From Rhizobium mongolense subsp. loessense (lineage in GTDB: Bacteria > Pseudomonadota > Alphaproteobacteria > Rhizobiales > Rhizobiaceae): a stretch of 64,000 bases of DNA. Numbering within the stretch: position 1 is the stretch's first letter; each line of letters begins with the position of its first letter. The DNA lies in NCBI RefSeq assembly GCF_900099775.1, contig NZ_FMTM01000001.1, positions 620,001 to 684,000 on the forward strand. The letters are read 5' to 3'. Both the position numbers and the translations under genes were made by a program. The notes under the pieces are model-generated. The model did not search any database. It saw nothing but the letters and a program-made list of their open reading frames with translations, and was not told the origin of the DNA. Positions 29,166 through 38,921 of the stretch are shown here, piece after piece.

Positions 29166-29861
29166 TCAAAGGGCGCTGCGCACCGCCTCTATGATCCTCG
29201 CCACGGACGGCTCGCCGGCGTGGCTCTCCTTGCGGGCACGGACGAGGCAGGCTTCCGAGCGCAAGATCACACCGTCGTTCAGTACCCGCAGATGGTTCGC
29301 GCCCAAGGTGGAGCCCGTCGAGGTGATGTCGACGATGATATCGGCGGAACCGGAGGCCGGGGCCCCTTCCGTCGCGCCAAGGCTTTCGACGATGCGGTAG
29401 AGCTGGATGCCATGCTGGCTGGAGAAGAACTGCTGCGTCAGCCGCCAATACTTGGTTGCGATGGTCAAACGGCGACCATGGCGGGCGCGGAAGTCGGCCG
29501 CGACATCGCCGAGATCGGCCATGGTGTCGACATCGAGCCAGATTTCAGGAACGGCAACCACAACGTCGGCGCGGCCGAAACCGAGGCAGGCACAGAATTC
29601 GACGCGCTTGTCGGCTTCCGCCAGCCCTTCGCGCACCAGGTCTTCCCCGGTCACGCCGAAATCGATGGTGCCGTTGCCGAGTTCGCGGGATATTTCCGAG
29701 GCCGACAGGAAGGCGATCTCGACGTCGTCCCAATCCTCGACGCGGCCGCGATAAGAGCGGTCATTGCCGACGGCGATGATCCTCATGCCGGCGCGCTCGA
29801 AGAGTGTCGAGGCATCGTCTTTCATCCGGCCCTTGGAGGGCAGCGCGATGGTGATGGTCAT
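29166..29861 (-). CDS. hisG: ATP phosphoribosyltransferase catalytic subunit, short form
   Basis: First step of histidine synthesis: ATP + PRPP to phosphoribosyl-ATP. The 231-residue protein is the short HisG form lacking the C-terminal regulatory domain, which needs the HisZ subunit. It contains [37 protein letters not shown] and the PRPP-binding segment [14 protein letters not shown]. The ATG overlaps the hisZ stop (ATGA), consistent with a stoichiometric complex. Confidence 0.97.
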   Translation of the reverse strand: MTITIALPSKGRMKDDASTLFERAGMRIIAVGNDRSYRGRVEDWDDVEIAFLSASEISRELGNGTIDFGVTGEDLVREGLAEADKRVEFCACLGFGRADVVVAVPEIWLDVDTMADLGDVAADFRARHGRRLTIATKYWRLTQQFFSSQHGIQLYRIVESLGATEGAPASGSADIIVDITSTGSTLGANHLRVLNDGVILRSEACLVRARKESHAGEPSVARIIEAVRSAL

Positions 29862-30979
29862 AGGGCCGCCCTTTCCGTTTCGATGCGGTCGAGCCAGAGC
29901 GAGAAGCCAACGGCCGGAATGCGGTCCTTGGCGCCCAGCAGCGTCAACAGCCTGTCGAAGCGTCCGCCGCCTGCGAGCACGGCAGACGAACCTTGGATGC
30001 CCACCTCGAAGACAAGGCCGGTGTAATAATCGAGCGGGCGGCCGAAGGCGGCGCGATAATCGATGGAGGCGAGGTCGATCCCGGCATTGCCGAGGGCGGC
30101 CACCCGGCCATCGAAGCGAGAGAGCGCATTGCCGAGGTTCAGCCCGGCCGCATCAGCAAAACCGGCCAGAGCGGCCGACGCATTGATGAGCGGCACCCTC
30201 AGCGACAGGAACTCTTCCAGCACGCGGAAGGCCGCATCATCGAGGCGCGTTTCCGAAAGGACGAGCTTCTCCTTCAGCCGGCGGGCGATTTCAGCCGGCG
30301 AGCGGCTGGCGTTCGAGGAATAGCCTGTTCTGTGCATCGTCGCGTCGATGTGGGCGATGAGTGCTCCCTCGTCGCCGGCGGCGATCAGACGTGCAACATC
30401 GTCATCCAGATCAGTCGCGAATTGCGGGCTGACGAGGCTTGCGAGCAGCGCTTCAAGCTGGCCCATATTGCCGAAGGCATGGATCAGCCGCTTCTGCCAT
30501 CCGAGCGGCAGGCCGAGCGCCTGGACCACGGCTTCGAAGACGGCCTGATCGCCCAGCGTGACCGTGAGGCGTTTGCCAGGAAGAAGCCGCGCCAGGATGC
30601 CAGTCGCATCGCCGATCGCGCGGGCGTCGGCGCTGGCGATATTGATGTCGCCAAGGTCTTCGATGCCCGCCTGATAGAATTCGTTTCCCCCCTCGCGGCG
30701 CTGGCGAAAAACTTCGCCGAGATAGGAATAGCGTTTCGGCGTGCCGGTTGCCGTCTCGATGTGGCGGATGCAGACGGGAATGGTGAATTCCGGCCGCAGG
30801 CAGAGGCTGGCCCCGGTTTCGCTTTCCGTCATGAAGATGCGGCGGCGGAGGTCTTCGCCGGCAATGTCGAGGAAGGGCTCGGCCGGCTGGATGACCGGCG
30901 TATCGATCCGTTCCGTGTTGCGGGCGGCAAATTCGTCCAGGAGGTCATTGGCGAAAACGGGGAGGTTGATCAGGGCCAT
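29858..30979 (-). CDS. hisZ: ATP phosphoribosyltransferase regulatory subunit HisZ
   Basis: HisRS-like paralogue that activates short HisG and mediates histidine feedback; it does not charge tRNA. The 373-residue protein has class II synthetase-like motifs ([20 protein letters not shown] and a C-terminal [13 protein letters not shown]). ATG 30979 is chosen because the longer frame runs through repeat sequence; GGAG lies upstream. The gene lies between hisS and hisG, with translational coupling to hisG. A mosaic repeat separates it from hisS. Confidence 0.94.
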   Translation of the reverse strand: MALINLPVFANDLLDEFAARNTERIDTPVIQPAEPFLDIAGEDLRRRIFMTESETGASLCLRPEFTIPVCIRHIETATGTPKRYSYLGEVFRQRREGGNEFYQAGIEDLGDINIASADARAIGDATGILARLLPGKRLTVTLGDQAVFEAVVQALGLPLGWQKRLIHAFGNMGQLEALLASLVSPQFATDLDDDVARLIAAGDEGALIAHIDATMHRTGYSSNASRSPAEIARRLKEKLVLSETRLDDAAFRVLEEFLSLRVPLINASAALAGFADAAGLNLGNALSRFDGRVAALGNAGIDLASIDYRAAFGRPLDYYTGLVFEVGIQGSSAVLAGGGRFDRLLTLLGAKDRIPAVGFSLWLDRIETERAAL

Positions 30980-30992
30980 GGGGTGGCTCCCA

Positions 30993-31145
30993 AATAAAGT
31001 CCCCTCCTCAACGCCTCCCCGCAAGGGGGAAGGACTGACCCGAAGCGATCGCCGAAAGAGATAAACGCAGTCGACCAAGCGAATGCTGCGTTGGGCAGGA
31101 GGGCGGCGCTCAAAGCCCCTCCCCCGTGTGGGGAGGAGTTGGCGA
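30993..31145. repeat. GC-rich palindromic intergenic repeat (rhizobial mosaic type)
   Basis: Two inverted C-rich/G-rich blocks, CGCCTCCCCGCAAGGGGGA near 31013 and CCCCTCCCCCGTGTGGGGAG near 31117, flank an unrelated core between hisS and hisZ. Outer arms are also complementary (CCCCTCCTCAAC near 30999 with GGAGTTGGCGA near 31135). The layout resembles RIME-type intergenic mosaic elements of rhizobia. It can form strong hairpins in the his transcript and may affect mRNA stability. Identity is by resemblance. Confidence 0.6.
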
Positions 31146-31153
31146 AGGGAAAA

Positions 31154-32746
31154 TTACCCATTGCCGCCCGCCCTCGCGCGATCCTCCGCCTGAGCCGCCA
31201 GGATTTCCCTCACCTTGGCCACCAGATCGGCCTCGGCGACGGTCTCCTGCGCCACACGCGCCTCGCGCCAGCTGGCATTGTCCTCGATCTCACCGGACAA
31301 GCGCTTGCCTTCGATAAGGTCCTTGATCTGCGCGACGCCTTGGGCACGCTCATCGCCGCCCTGGATGATTGCGATTGGGCAGCCGCGGCGGTCGGCATAT
31401 TTCAGCTGGTTGCCGAACTTCTTCCAGTTGCCCTGGAACATTTCGGCGCGGATGCCGGCGGCGCGCAGCTCTTGCGTCATGCGCTGGTAGCGGCCCAAAG
31501 CATCCATATCCTGGCCATCCATGACTGTAACGAGCACCGGCTCGATGACCTCGCTCTGGCCAAGCTTGCCGAGGTTCTTCAGCGCCGTCATCAGGCGCGA
31601 AACGCCGATCGAGAAGCCGGTTGCCGGAACCGGCTGGCCCATGAAGCGGGAGACAAGGCCGTCATAACGGCCACCGCCACCGACTGAGCCAAAGACAACT
31701 TTTTCGCCCTTTTCGTTGGTCACGTCGAAGAGCAGCTCGGCTTCGTAAACGGGGCCGGTGTAGTATTCGAGGCCGCGGACGACCGAGGGGTCGATCTTGA
31801 TGCGATCTGGACCGTAATCCGCTGCTTCAACCAATTGCCAAATCTGCTTTAGCTCAAGGACCCCTTCAATGCCTTTGGGAGAATCTTTGAAGTTGTTGTG
31901 AAGCGTCTCAAAAATTGCCCCTCCATCAATCTCGGCACCGGCCACTGGATTTTGCACCAACGACTGTGAACCGAGTGCCGTTTCTGCCGTCTGCAAGATA
32001 TTGATGAAGTCAAGTAACCGATCAATCTGCTGCGAAGTCAGCCCCGCGCCCTTGGTGAAGTCACCAGATTCATCCTTGCGGCCTTCGCCGAGCAGCAGCC
32101 GCACGCCATCAGGGCCGAACTTGTCGAGCTTATCGATGGCGCGCAGCACGTTGAGGCGCTGTCCTGCCCTGTCCTCGTCGCCTAGACCGATCGCCTCCAG
32201 CACGCCATCCAGAACCTTGCGGTTGTTTACCCGGATCACATAATCCCCGCGCTTGATGCCGAGGGCTTCCAGCGTGTCGGCCATCATCATGCACATTTCG
32301 GCATCGGCCTGAACACCTGGCGCTCCGACGGTGTCGGCGTCGAACTGCATGAACTGGCGGAAGCGGCCGGGACCTGGCTTTTCATTGCGGAACACGTAGC
32401 CGGCGCGATAGGTGCGGTAGGGTAGCTGGATCTCGTTGAAATTCTCCGCGACATGGCGGGCGAGCGGCGCCGTCAGGTCGTAGCGCAGGCTCATCCACTG
32501 GTCGTCGTCGTCCTGCAGCGAGAAGACACCCGCGTTCGGGCGGTCGCTGTCCGGCAAGAATTTGCCGAGCGCATCGGTATATTCGAAGAGCGGCGTTTCG
32601 ACCGGATCGAAACCATAATGCTCGTAGACTTCGCGGATCTTCGCGGTCATCTCGTTGACGGCGCGGATATCGGCGGCCGAACGGTCGACGAAGCCGCGCG
32701 GCAAGCGAGCCTTGAGCTTTTGTGTTTTCTTCTGCTTCTCGTTCAT
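31154..32746 (-). CDS. hisS: Histidyl-tRNA synthetase
   Basis: Class II synthetase charging tRNA-His. The 530-residue protein carries [14 protein letters not shown], motif 2 [20 protein letters not shown], the HisA motif [28 protein letters not shown] and a C-terminal anticodon-binding domain. It is longer than typical bacterial HisRS, with extra sequence in the middle. The block 31801-32040 (roughly residues 236-316) has clearly lower GC (117 of 240 bases) than the rest. ATG 32746 is used; an adjacent TTG at 32752 would add two residues. It leads the hisS-hisZ-hisG group. Confidence 0.95.
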   Translation of the reverse strand: MNEKQKKTQKLKARLPRGFVDRSAADIRAVNEMTAKIREVYEHYGFDPVETPLFEYTDALGKFLPDSDRPNAGVFSLQDDDDQWMSLRYDLTAPLARHVAENFNEIQLPYRTYRAGYVFRNEKPGPGRFRQFMQFDADTVGAPGVQADAEMCMMMADTLEALGIKRGDYVIRVNNRKVLDGVLEAIGLGDEDRAGQRLNVLRAIDKLDKFGPDGVRLLLGEGRKDESGDFTKGAGLTSQQIDRLLDFINILQTAETALGSQSLVQNPVAGAEIDGGAIFETLHNNFKDSPKGIEGVLELKQIWQLVEAADYGPDRIKIDPSVVRGLEYYTGPVYEAELLFDVTNEKGEKVVFGSVGGGGRYDGLVSRFMGQPVPATGFSIGVSRLMTALKNLGKLGQSEVIEPVLVTVMDGQDMDALGRYQRMTQELRAAGIRAEMFQGNWKKFGNQLKYADRRGCPIAIIQGGDERAQGVAQIKDLIEGKRLSGEIEDNASWREARVAQETVAEADLVAKVREILAAQAEDRARAGGNG

Positions 32747-32882
32747 TTCCAACGCATTCCGCTCAATCGTGACAGTGGCGGTTTCCTAGCGGATTGGGAC
32801 GATAGCGGCAAGGGCGAAGGGGCTTGAAGCGCAGGCCAGAATCGAAGATCGAAGGACAGCCCACCGAATTGCGGGAACGACC

Positions 32883-33641
32883 ATGATTATCGAGGCACTT
32901 CACTATCTCGCGACGTTGCCTGTCACGAGCAAGGCGAACCGCAGGTTCATCCGCTATTCCATCAACCTCTGGTCCCGCGCCAGGCGCTGCAGCCGGGCCT
33001 GGGCGGAGCATGAAGAAAACAGCCGCACAGCCATCCTCTCCGCGATGGACGGTCTTCGCGAGACACGCACGGTCGTCGTGCTCGGCTCAGGCCTGCTTTG
33101 CGACGTGCCGATCAAGGAGCTTTCGAAGTGCTTCGATACGGTCGTTCTTGTCGATCTCGTGCACGTCGCTTCGGTGCGCCTTTGGCTGAAGATGAAGGGC
33201 TACCGCAATGTCCGGCTCATCGAGCGCGATCTCTGCGGTTATGACGATCTCGCGGCAGGGAAGGAGGTGGTGCCGCTCGGCTTCCTGCGGTCGGTGCCTT
33301 ATCTCGACTTCGCGGTCTCGGCGAATCTGCTGTCGCAAATCGGCCGCGGCGCGAAGCGGCGCTATGAGGCGGAAGAGCCGGGCCGGATGCCGGATGACAC
33401 CGTGGCTCGGCTGATCGACGCTCATCTTTCCGATCTGGCCGCCTTGCCCTGCCGAACCTGCCTTCTGACCGACATCTCCTACACCGTCATCGACCGCCAC
33501 GGCAAAACTCACGAGGAGACCGAGCTTTTGCATGGCGTCTTGCCACCTGCGGCCAACGCCAGCTGGTCATGGCCGGTCGCACCGATCGGCGAGGAAAGCG
33601 CTGACTACCAGATCGTTCACAAGGTCATTGCCGCCTACTGA
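32883..33641 (+). CDS. Hypothetical protein with nucleotide/SAM-binding-like fold
   Basis: Soluble protein of 252 residues. A Rossmann-like start of a beta strand and glycine loop is seen at TVVVLGSGLLCDVPIKEL (about residues 62-79), followed by TVVLVDLVHVASVRLW, where the Asp could bind a ribose. This pattern suits a methyltransferase-like domain, but catalytic motifs are not obvious. It starts 137 bases from hisS in the opposite direction. I do not recognise a named family. Confidence 0.65.
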   Translation: MIIEALHYLATLPVTSKANRRFIRYSINLWSRARRCSRAWAEHEENSRTAILSAMDGLRETRTVVVLGSGLLCDVPIKELSKCFDTVVLVDLVHVASVRLWLKMKGYRNVRLIERDLCGYDDLAAGKEVVPLGFLRSVPYLDFAVSANLLSQIGRGAKRRYEAEEPGRMPDDTVARLIDAHLSDLAALPCRTCLLTDISYTVIDRHGKTHEETELLHGVLPPAANASWSWPVAPIGEESADYQIVHKVIAAY

Positions 33642-33790
33642 ATTAAACGTCTCCGATAATCCCGAATGGACCGAAGACCACTCCAAGGCGACCGGCAAGG
33701 GGTGGCAGGGGCGCTGCGCAAGGCGGCAAAGCTTTGAAATTCGCACACGGGTCGCTTGGCTTGCTTGCCGGGCGAGCCTATCTTGATGGC

Positions 33791-34144
33791 ATGCGTGTCT
33801 TCGCCATTACGACGATGCTTTTCGGCTGGCTGTTCTACAGCGCGATGTCCGCGCTGGTGGGCTGTCCTATGTGCGCGTCGATGCAACAGCCCGTCCTGGC
33901 CGAAACGCATCACGATATGATCGGCATGGATACGGCCGGGCATGAGACCGGCGCAGCCAAGGATCCCTGCGCAACAGGCGACACGGCTCATATGGCCTTC
34001 TGCGCGGTATGTCTTATCGTTCCTCCACCGCTGACGATCGATACAAGCGCGAGGTCTATCTTCGCCTATCCCTCACCGGCCGTTGCACATGGCCTCGCCG
34101 ATCTTCGCCCTGCACCGCAGGCGCCACCTCCCCGCCTTGTCTGA
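33791..34144 (+). CDS. Small exported protein rich in Cys, Met and His (DUF2946-like)
   Basis: Protein of 117 residues with an N-terminal hydrophobic segment (FAITTMLFGWLFYSAMSALV) followed by CPMCASM, a Met/His-rich stretch (ETHHDMIGMDTAGHE) and HMAFCAVCLIVPPP. Metal-binding pairs CxxC occur twice. Such compositions are common in DUF2946-type proteins linked to copper handling; the match is by composition only. ATG 33791 gives a signal-like N-terminus; an in-frame ATG at 33734 adds 19 residues. It lies 76 bases upstream of the DUF305 gene, fitting a metal-related pair. Confidence 0.5.
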   Translation: MRVFAITTMLFGWLFYSAMSALVGCPMCASMQQPVLAETHHDMIGMDTAGHETGAAKDPCATGDTAHMAFCAVCLIVPPPLTIDTSARSIFAYPSPAVAHGLADLRPAPQAPPPRLV

Positions 34145-34220
34145 CAATATTTTCCGCATACCGATCGCGCGGTATCTGCCCGTGCAAAAGCACTTATGTC
34201 AGACAGAGGAAGGAAGTCCC

Positions 34221-34634
34221 ATGTCTCTGAAAATTCTTGCCCTTACCGCAGCCTTCGCCTTCGCCGCCCCAGCGCTCGTCCAGGAAGCGCTTGCCCAGGA
34301 TAAGCCGATGCACATGAATCAGGATATGCCGATGCATACGGATATGCAGATGGACATGAGCAAGCCGGTGGGCAACCAGGGTCCTTCAATCCAGGCCTTT
34401 GCCGAGGCGAACGCCAAGATGCACAAGGATATGGCGATTGAAATGACCGGCGATACCGATGCAGATTTTGTCCGCAGTATGATCCCGCATCATCAGGGCG
34501 CGATCGACATGGCAAAGATCGAGCTGCAATACGGCAAGGACCCGAACATCCGCAAGCTCGCCGAAACCGTCATCAAGGCTCAGGAAGCGGAGATCGCGGA
34601 CATGAACGCCTGGCTGAAAGCCCACGGCAAGTAA
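34221..34634 (+). CDS. DUF305 family periplasmic protein, Met/His-rich
   Basis: Exported protein of 137 residues. A cleavable signal (LKILALTAAFAFAAPALVQEALA) is followed by a Met/His-rich linker with repeated MHxxQDMPMHTDMQMDM-type units and a ferritin-like DUF305 domain with the signature SMIPHHQGAIDMAKIEL. DUF305 proteins are often found with copper resistance genes. The AGGAAGG ribosome site precedes ATG 34221. Likely co-transcribed with the Met/His-rich gene before it. Metal binding is inferred from composition. Confidence 0.85.
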   Translation: MSLKILALTAAFAFAAPALVQEALAQDKPMHMNQDMPMHTDMQMDMSKPVGNQGPSIQAFAEANAKMHKDMAIEMTGDTDADFVRSMIPHHQGAIDMAKIELQYGKDPNIRKLAETVIKAQEAEIADMNAWLKAHGK

Positions 34635-34642
34635 GGCATCAG

Positions 34643-34680
34643 CAAAAACCCCCGAAGGTTGTTGTCCAGCTTTCGGGGGT
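34643..34680 (-). terminator. Terminator downstream of the aldo/keto reductase gene
   Basis: Arms ACCCCCGAA (34648-34656) and TTCGGGGGT (34672-34680) form a nine-pair stem. On the minus strand it is followed by TTTTTGCT, so it is a good terminator for the leftward aldo/keto reductase gene ending at 34716. It also lies after the DUF305 stop but lacks T-rich sequence on the plus strand. Confidence 0.8.
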
Positions 34681-34715
34681 CAGTTCATTCCCGCACCGGC
34701 GTTTTCAGTTCGTTC

Positions 34716-35765
34716 TCAGGCGTTCGGCTCAAACGGTTCCGGGCGGCGGGCGGCACCCTGGCGGGCCAGCATCCAGCCTGGATATTCCGGCGAAAGCGCA
34801 CTGACCTCGTCGAGCTTGTGCATGTCGCCGGCATCGAGCTTCAGCTTGACGGCGGCAAGGTTCTGGTCGAGCTGATCGATGCGCTTCGCGCCGATGATGA
34901 CGCTGGTTACGAACGGCTTTGCGAGGACATAAGCGAGCGCAACGGCTGCGACGTTGCTGCCGTGCTTCTCGGCAATTTCGCGCATGACGGCCACGCAGGC
35001 CCAGGCCTTGTCCCTGTCCACTGGCGGAAAGTCGAAATTGGCGCGGCGGCCCTCGCCGTTGCCGGGCGCACCGGGGCCATACTTGCCGGAGAGTAAACCG
35101 CCGGCAAGCGGCGACCAGACCATCAGGCCGATCTTTTCCTCATTCATCAGCGGCACGATCTCCCGTTCGAGATCGCGACCGGCGATCGAGTAGTAGGCCT
35201 GGACGGTTTCGAAGCGTGCGAAGCCGCGGCGCTCGGAAATGCCGAGCGCCTTGGCGATCCGCCACGCCTGCCAGTTGGAAACGCCGATATAGCGCACGAG
35301 ACCACGCGAGATGAGATCATCGAAAGCGCGCAGCGTCTCGTCGATCGGGGTGACGGGATCGGTTGCGTGGATCTGGTAGAGATCGATATGGTCCGTCTGC
35401 AGCCGCTTCAGACTGGCCTCGACGGAATCCATAATGTGACCGCGCGATGCGCCGCGATCGTTCGGCTTGTCGCCCATCACGCCGTAAACCTTGGTGGCGA
35501 TGACGACGTCCTTGCGCGGGACATCGAGGTTCTTCAGCGCCTGGCCGAGCAGCCTTTCGGATTCACCGGAGGAATAAACATCGGCGGTGTCGATGAAATT
35601 GACGCCGGCAGCGAGCGAGCGCTCGACGATCTGGACTGCCGCCTTCTGGTCCACATCGGCAATGGAACCCCACATGGTGCCGCTGACCGCCTCGCCGAAA
35701 GTCATGGTGCCGAGGCAGATTTCCGAGACGAAAAGTCCCGTATTTCCGAGTTGATTGTATCGCAT
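34716..35765 (-). CDS. Aldo/keto reductase
   Basis: NAD(P)H-dependent carbonyl reductase of 349 residues with the TIM-barrel pattern of the family. It has the catalytic Asp/Tyr in FIDTADVYSSGESE, the Lys in VIATKVYGVMG, the His in YQIHATDP, and the cofactor motif VIIGAKRIDQLDQNL near the C-terminus. It resembles the YajO/Tas-like group. ATG 35765 has an AAGGA ribosome site. Physiological substrate unknown. Confidence 0.93.
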   Translation of the reverse strand: MRYNQLGNTGLFVSEICLGTMTFGEAVSGTMWGSIADVDQKAAVQIVERSLAAGVNFIDTADVYSSGESERLLGQALKNLDVPRKDVVIATKVYGVMGDKPNDRGASRGHIMDSVEASLKRLQTDHIDLYQIHATDPVTPIDETLRAFDDLISRGLVRYIGVSNWQAWRIAKALGISERRGFARFETVQAYYSIAGRDLEREIVPLMNEEKIGLMVWSPLAGGLLSGKYGPGAPGNGEGRRANFDFPPVDRDKAWACVAVMREIAEKHGSNVAAVALAYVLAKPFVTSVIIGAKRIDQLDQNLAAVKLKLDAGDMHKLDEVSALSPEYPGWMLARQGAARRPEPFEPNA

Positions 35766-36004
35766 GGAGAAATTTCCTTGTGTCGGCCGCAAGCGGCCGC
35801 TTGCGGACTGCTGGAACGCTATTTTTTGATTATTGGCCTGCACGCGTCAGGCACAGCCGTGGCTGGCTGCAGGGTAGGCAATATTTACCTAATGCCGATC
35901 CTCTGCTTTTCAACGCCGCTGCAACGTGCTGCGACGAAAAAGCAAAGGCCCTTGTCTCGACGCGGCCGCTCAATAGATTGCTTCATGGATTGCAGGAGCT
36001 TGAG

Positions 36005-36709
36005 ATGAGCACACATCCGCTGACGACAATCGGTTTCGATGCCGATGATACGCTCTGGCAGAACGAACAATACTACCGGCTGACCGAAGAGCACTTCAGG
36101 GAATTGCTCGCCGATTTCGCCGAGGGTCCGAAGATTTCGGAGCGCCTGCTGGAGGCCGAAAAGCGTAATCTCAGCCACTATGGCTTCGGCATAAAGGGCT
36201 TCACGCTGTCGATGATCGAGACGGCGATCGAAATCACCGAAGGCAAGGTTCCAACGAGCGTGATTGCCCAAATTCTCGATACGGGCCGCGATCTTCTGTC
36301 CCATCCGGTCGAGACCATGCCGCATGTGCGCGAGACGCTTGAAGCGTTGTCCGGAAATTACCTGCTCGTGCTGATCACCAAAGGCGACCTGTTCGACCAG
36401 GAACGCAAGCTCGCACAATCAGGCCTCGGAGATTTCTTCGATGCCGTCGAGATCGTCTCGGAGAAGACCGCAGTCACCTATCGCCGGGTTTTCTCGAAGG
36501 TCGGCGATGGTCCGGAGCGGGCGATGATGGTCGGCAACTCACTGAAATCCGACATCGTGCCGGCGATCGCCGCCGGAAGCTACGGCGTCTTCGTGCCGCA
36601 TGAACTGACCTGGGTTCTGGAGCACGTCGACGAACCGAAGGATGCGCCACGCTTTCGCAAGATCGCCCACCTTGGCGAGCTTGGCAGCTTGCTCGGCGAA
36701 CTATCTTGA
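36005..36709 (+). CDS. HAD-family hydrolase
   Basis: Predicted phosphatase of 234 residues. HAD motif I is IGFDADDTLWQNE (about residues 9-21), motif II LVLITKGD, motif III Lys in VSEKTAVTY and motif IV MVGNSLKSDI. It has a helical cap of about 75 residues. ATG 36005 has AGGAG upstream. The stop is two bases from the end of the convergent exported protein gene. Substrate unknown. Confidence 0.87.
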   Translation: MSTHPLTTIGFDADDTLWQNEQYYRLTEEHFRELLADFAEGPKISERLLEAEKRNLSHYGFGIKGFTLSMIETAIEITEGKVPTSVIAQILDTGRDLLSHPVETMPHVRETLEALSGNYLLVLITKGDLFDQERKLAQSGLGDFFDAVEIVSEKTAVTYRRVFSKVGDGPERAMMVGNSLKSDIVPAIAAGSYGVFVPHELTWVLEHVDEPKDAPRFRKIAHLGELGSLLGELS

Positions 36710-36710
36710 C

Positions 36711-37214
36711 CTATTCGCCAGTGCCGGACTTCGAAGGTGCCGGCGGAAAGAGTGAAGGGCGCTCAGGCTCTTGCGGTGTCGCGGGCTGCGGCTCGCCGAC
36801 TGGCTGCGGCTCGACTAGCAGCGTGTAAGGCGCCCCGAGGCCACGGCGAGGCGAGACCTTGGAATAATAGGGCCGCAGAAACCACGTGGTGTTTTCCTTT
36901 ACGGTCACATCAAGCGTCGTGCCATCCTCGTCGGTGCCGAAGAAAGCTTCGTCATCCGTCTTCGAAAGGTCGAAGATCGCAAGAAAGGCGAATTGGCTCT
37001 TGGTCGTGAAGCTGATCTTCACGCGCTGACCGGCGCGCACCGGCAGAGTATAGACATCGCTGTTGCCGAACTTGGTCCAGCCTTTGATCTGCATGGTAAC
37101 GGCCGGAAACTGCAACTTCTCGAGCTTTTCGCCAGGGTCGAGTTGCGGCGCCTGAGCAAATGCCGCCGTGGTGGACAATAGGACTGCCGCAACGGTTCCG
37201 ACCCACACTTTCAC
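36711..37214 (-). CDS. Hypothetical exported protein
   Basis: Protein of 167 residues with a signal peptide (VWVGTVAAVLLSTTAAFAQA, cleavage after AFA). The mature part is beta-rich (RVKISFTTKSQFAFLAIFDL, TLDVTVKENTTWFLRPYY) and ends in a Pro/Glu-rich tail that looks disordered. The pattern resembles small jelly-roll or PPC-like beta domains, but I do not assign one. Start GTG 37214 overlaps the tag stop (GTGA), so translation is probably coupled. Confidence 0.7.
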   Translation of the reverse strand: MKVWVGTVAAVLLSTTAAFAQAPQLDPGEKLEKLQFPAVTMQIKGWTKFGNSDVYTLPVRAGQRVKISFTTKSQFAFLAIFDLSKTDDEAFFGTDEDGTTLDVTVKENTTWFLRPYYSKVSPRRGLGAPYTLLVEPQPVGEPQPATPQEPERPSLFPPAPSKSGTGE

Positions 37215-37840
37215 GGGCGTACCAATGCCGCGCGCATCGCCTCCACTTCGGCACGGCAGAAGCAGCCTTCGATATGATCGTTGACGAGACCCATTGCCTG
37301 CATGAAGGCATAAACTGTGGTCGGACCGACAAAGGTCCAGCCGCGCTTCTTCAAATCCTTCGATATCCTTACCGACACCGGCGTCGTCGGATTGGCGGCA
37401 ACATGCTGGCGGTCGACGAGGGCCGGACGTTCGTGGAGTTGCGGCTCATAGCTCCAGAAATAATGCGCGAGCGAGCCGAATTCGGCCCTCAAATCGATCG
37501 CGTGCCGTGCATTGTTGATTGTCGAGGCGATCTTGCCGCGATGGCGGACGATGCCGGGATCGGCAAGGCAGCGCTCGACATCCCGCTCGTCGAAGAGCGC
37601 AATCTTTTCGAAATCGAAGCCCGCAAAGGCGGCGCGGAAATTCTCGCGCTTGCGCAGGATCGTCAGCCAGGAGAGGCCGGACTGAAAACCCTCGAGGCAG
37701 ATTTTCTCGAAGAGGCGGACATCGTCGGTCACCGGCCGGCCCCATTCTTCGTCGTGATAGCGCCTGTAGTCGGGGAGATTCGCGTGCCAATGGCAGCGGC
37801 TCTTGCCGTCGTCGCCGGTGATGATACCCGATTCGCTCAT
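37211..37840 (-). CDS. tag: DNA-3-methyladenine glycosylase I
   Basis: Base-excision repair enzyme removing 3-methyladenine. The 209-residue protein has the TagI N-terminus with CHWHANLPDYRRYHDEEWGRP, the catalytic Glu region KICLEGFQSGLSWLTIL, helix-hairpin-helix-like segment DPGIVRHRGKI, and the C-terminal zinc-site segment NDHIEGCFC. Its stop overlaps the downstream exported protein gene. Confidence 0.95.
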   Translation of the reverse strand: MSESGIITGDDGKSRCHWHANLPDYRRYHDEEWGRPVTDDVRLFEKICLEGFQSGLSWLTILRKRENFRAAFAGFDFEKIALFDERDVERCLADPGIVRHRGKIASTINNARHAIDLRAEFGSLAHYFWSYEPQLHERPALVDRQHVAANPTTPVSVRISKDLKKRGWTFVGPTTVYAFMQAMGLVNDHIEGCFCRAEVEAMRAALVRP

Positions 37841-38050
37841 TCTTCTCCGCCGTTCCTGCGCTCAGAATTCGGCTTTACCATTTAGAAACCTTGTTTCCAA
37901 ACCGAAGAGTAACCCTGACGAAAAGTTTATTGCGAAGGCCGGCTTTTAATGAATCGATCTTTACCATTCGCTGGCGGGATGATGGCAGCATTCTGTCAGG
38001 CAGAAATGCCACCCTCATGCATTCTCGGTCATTTGTAGAGAGTCCGTCCG

Positions 38051-38785
38051 ATGATGAAATCCGTCTTGATTGCCGCCGGCCTGATCGGCCTTCTTGTCTC
38101 GCCAGCGCTCGGCGACGATCGTTATGCGAGCCGCCCGCCGGTCGTTCTCAGCCCCGATCTTACCGCGCCGTGGCTCAACCAGCTCGGTGGCGCCGTTCGT
38201 CCTGTCGTCTACCAGCGCCCGGCCGTGCAGCAGCGCGGCTTCTTCCAGCGCCGGTTCTTCCGCCGGGCACCGGCCGTGCAGCAGGTTGCGGCCGTTCGTC
38301 CCGGAGTGCCGGTGATCCGCCATCAAATCGAGCCGCAATATCTGCCGCAGATGGTCGATTACGAAACCAAGGAAAGGCCGGGCACGATCGTTATCGACAC
38401 TAATAACCGCTTTCTCTATCTCGTGATGGCAAACGGCAAGGCCCGGCGATATGGCGTCGGCGTCGGCAAGCCGGGGTTCGAGTGGGCCGGTGCGCACAAG
38501 ATCACCCGTAAGTCGGAATGGCCGGTTTGGACGCCGCCTTCCGACATGATCAGCCGCGAAGCCGCGAAGGGCCATTATCTGCCTGCGCGCATGGATGGCG
38601 GCCCGGAGAACCCGCTCGGCGCGCGCGCCATGTATCTCGGCTCGACGCTCTACCGCATCCACGGGACCAACGCACCCTGGACGATCGGCAGCGCCGTCTC
38701 GTCCGGCTGCATCCGCCTGCGCAACGAAGACGTTGTCGACCTTTACGAACGCGTCAACGTGGGCACGCGGGTTATCGTCATGTAA
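38051..38785 (+). CDS. L,D-transpeptidase (YkuD domain), first of tandem pair
   Basis: Periplasmic enzyme of 244 residues that forms 3-3 peptidoglycan cross-links or attaches proteins to the wall. A signal peptide (VLIAAGLIGLLVSPALG) is followed by an Arg/Gln/Pro-rich spacer (about residues 30-105) and a YkuD domain (about 110-243) with the catalytic signature HGTNAPWTIG and SSGCIRLRNEDV, including the active Cys. The low-complexity spacer is absent from the paralogue downstream. It is followed by a strong hairpin 80 bases after the stop. Confidence 0.93.
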   Translation: MMKSVLIAAGLIGLLVSPALGDDRYASRPPVVLSPDLTAPWLNQLGGAVRPVVYQRPAVQQRGFFQRRFFRRAPAVQQVAAVRPGVPVIRHQIEPQYLPQMVDYETKERPGTIVIDTNNRFLYLVMANGKARRYGVGVGKPGFEWAGAHKITRKSEWPVWTPPSDMISREAAKGHYLPARMDGGPENPLGARAMYLGSTLYRIHGTNAPWTIGSAVSSGCIRLRNEDVVDLYERVNVGTRVIVM

Positions 38786-38865
38786 CGCCCGGATTTAGTT
38801 GCGCTCTGCAAGAACATCCCGCCAGCATACTCGAAAAGTGCAATGGCGGCGGCAACTGATCTTGA

Positions 38866-38907
38866 ATCGGGCTGAAGTTCAGGTAGCTTCAGCCCGATCT
38901 TGCTTTT
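38866..38907 (+). terminator. Hairpin between the two L,D-transpeptidase genes
   Basis: Perfect 12-base arms (ATCGGGCTGAAG / CTTCAGCCCGAT) with a nine-base loop, followed by CTTGCTTTT. It looks like a normal terminator for the first gene, but it ends only 14 bases before the ATG of the second, whose ribosome site (GAGGGGAA) follows directly. Any promoter for the second gene must lie upstream of the hairpin, so it may act as an attenuator or leader structure. Confidence 0.8.
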
Positions 38908-38921
38908 GAGGGGAATCAATC

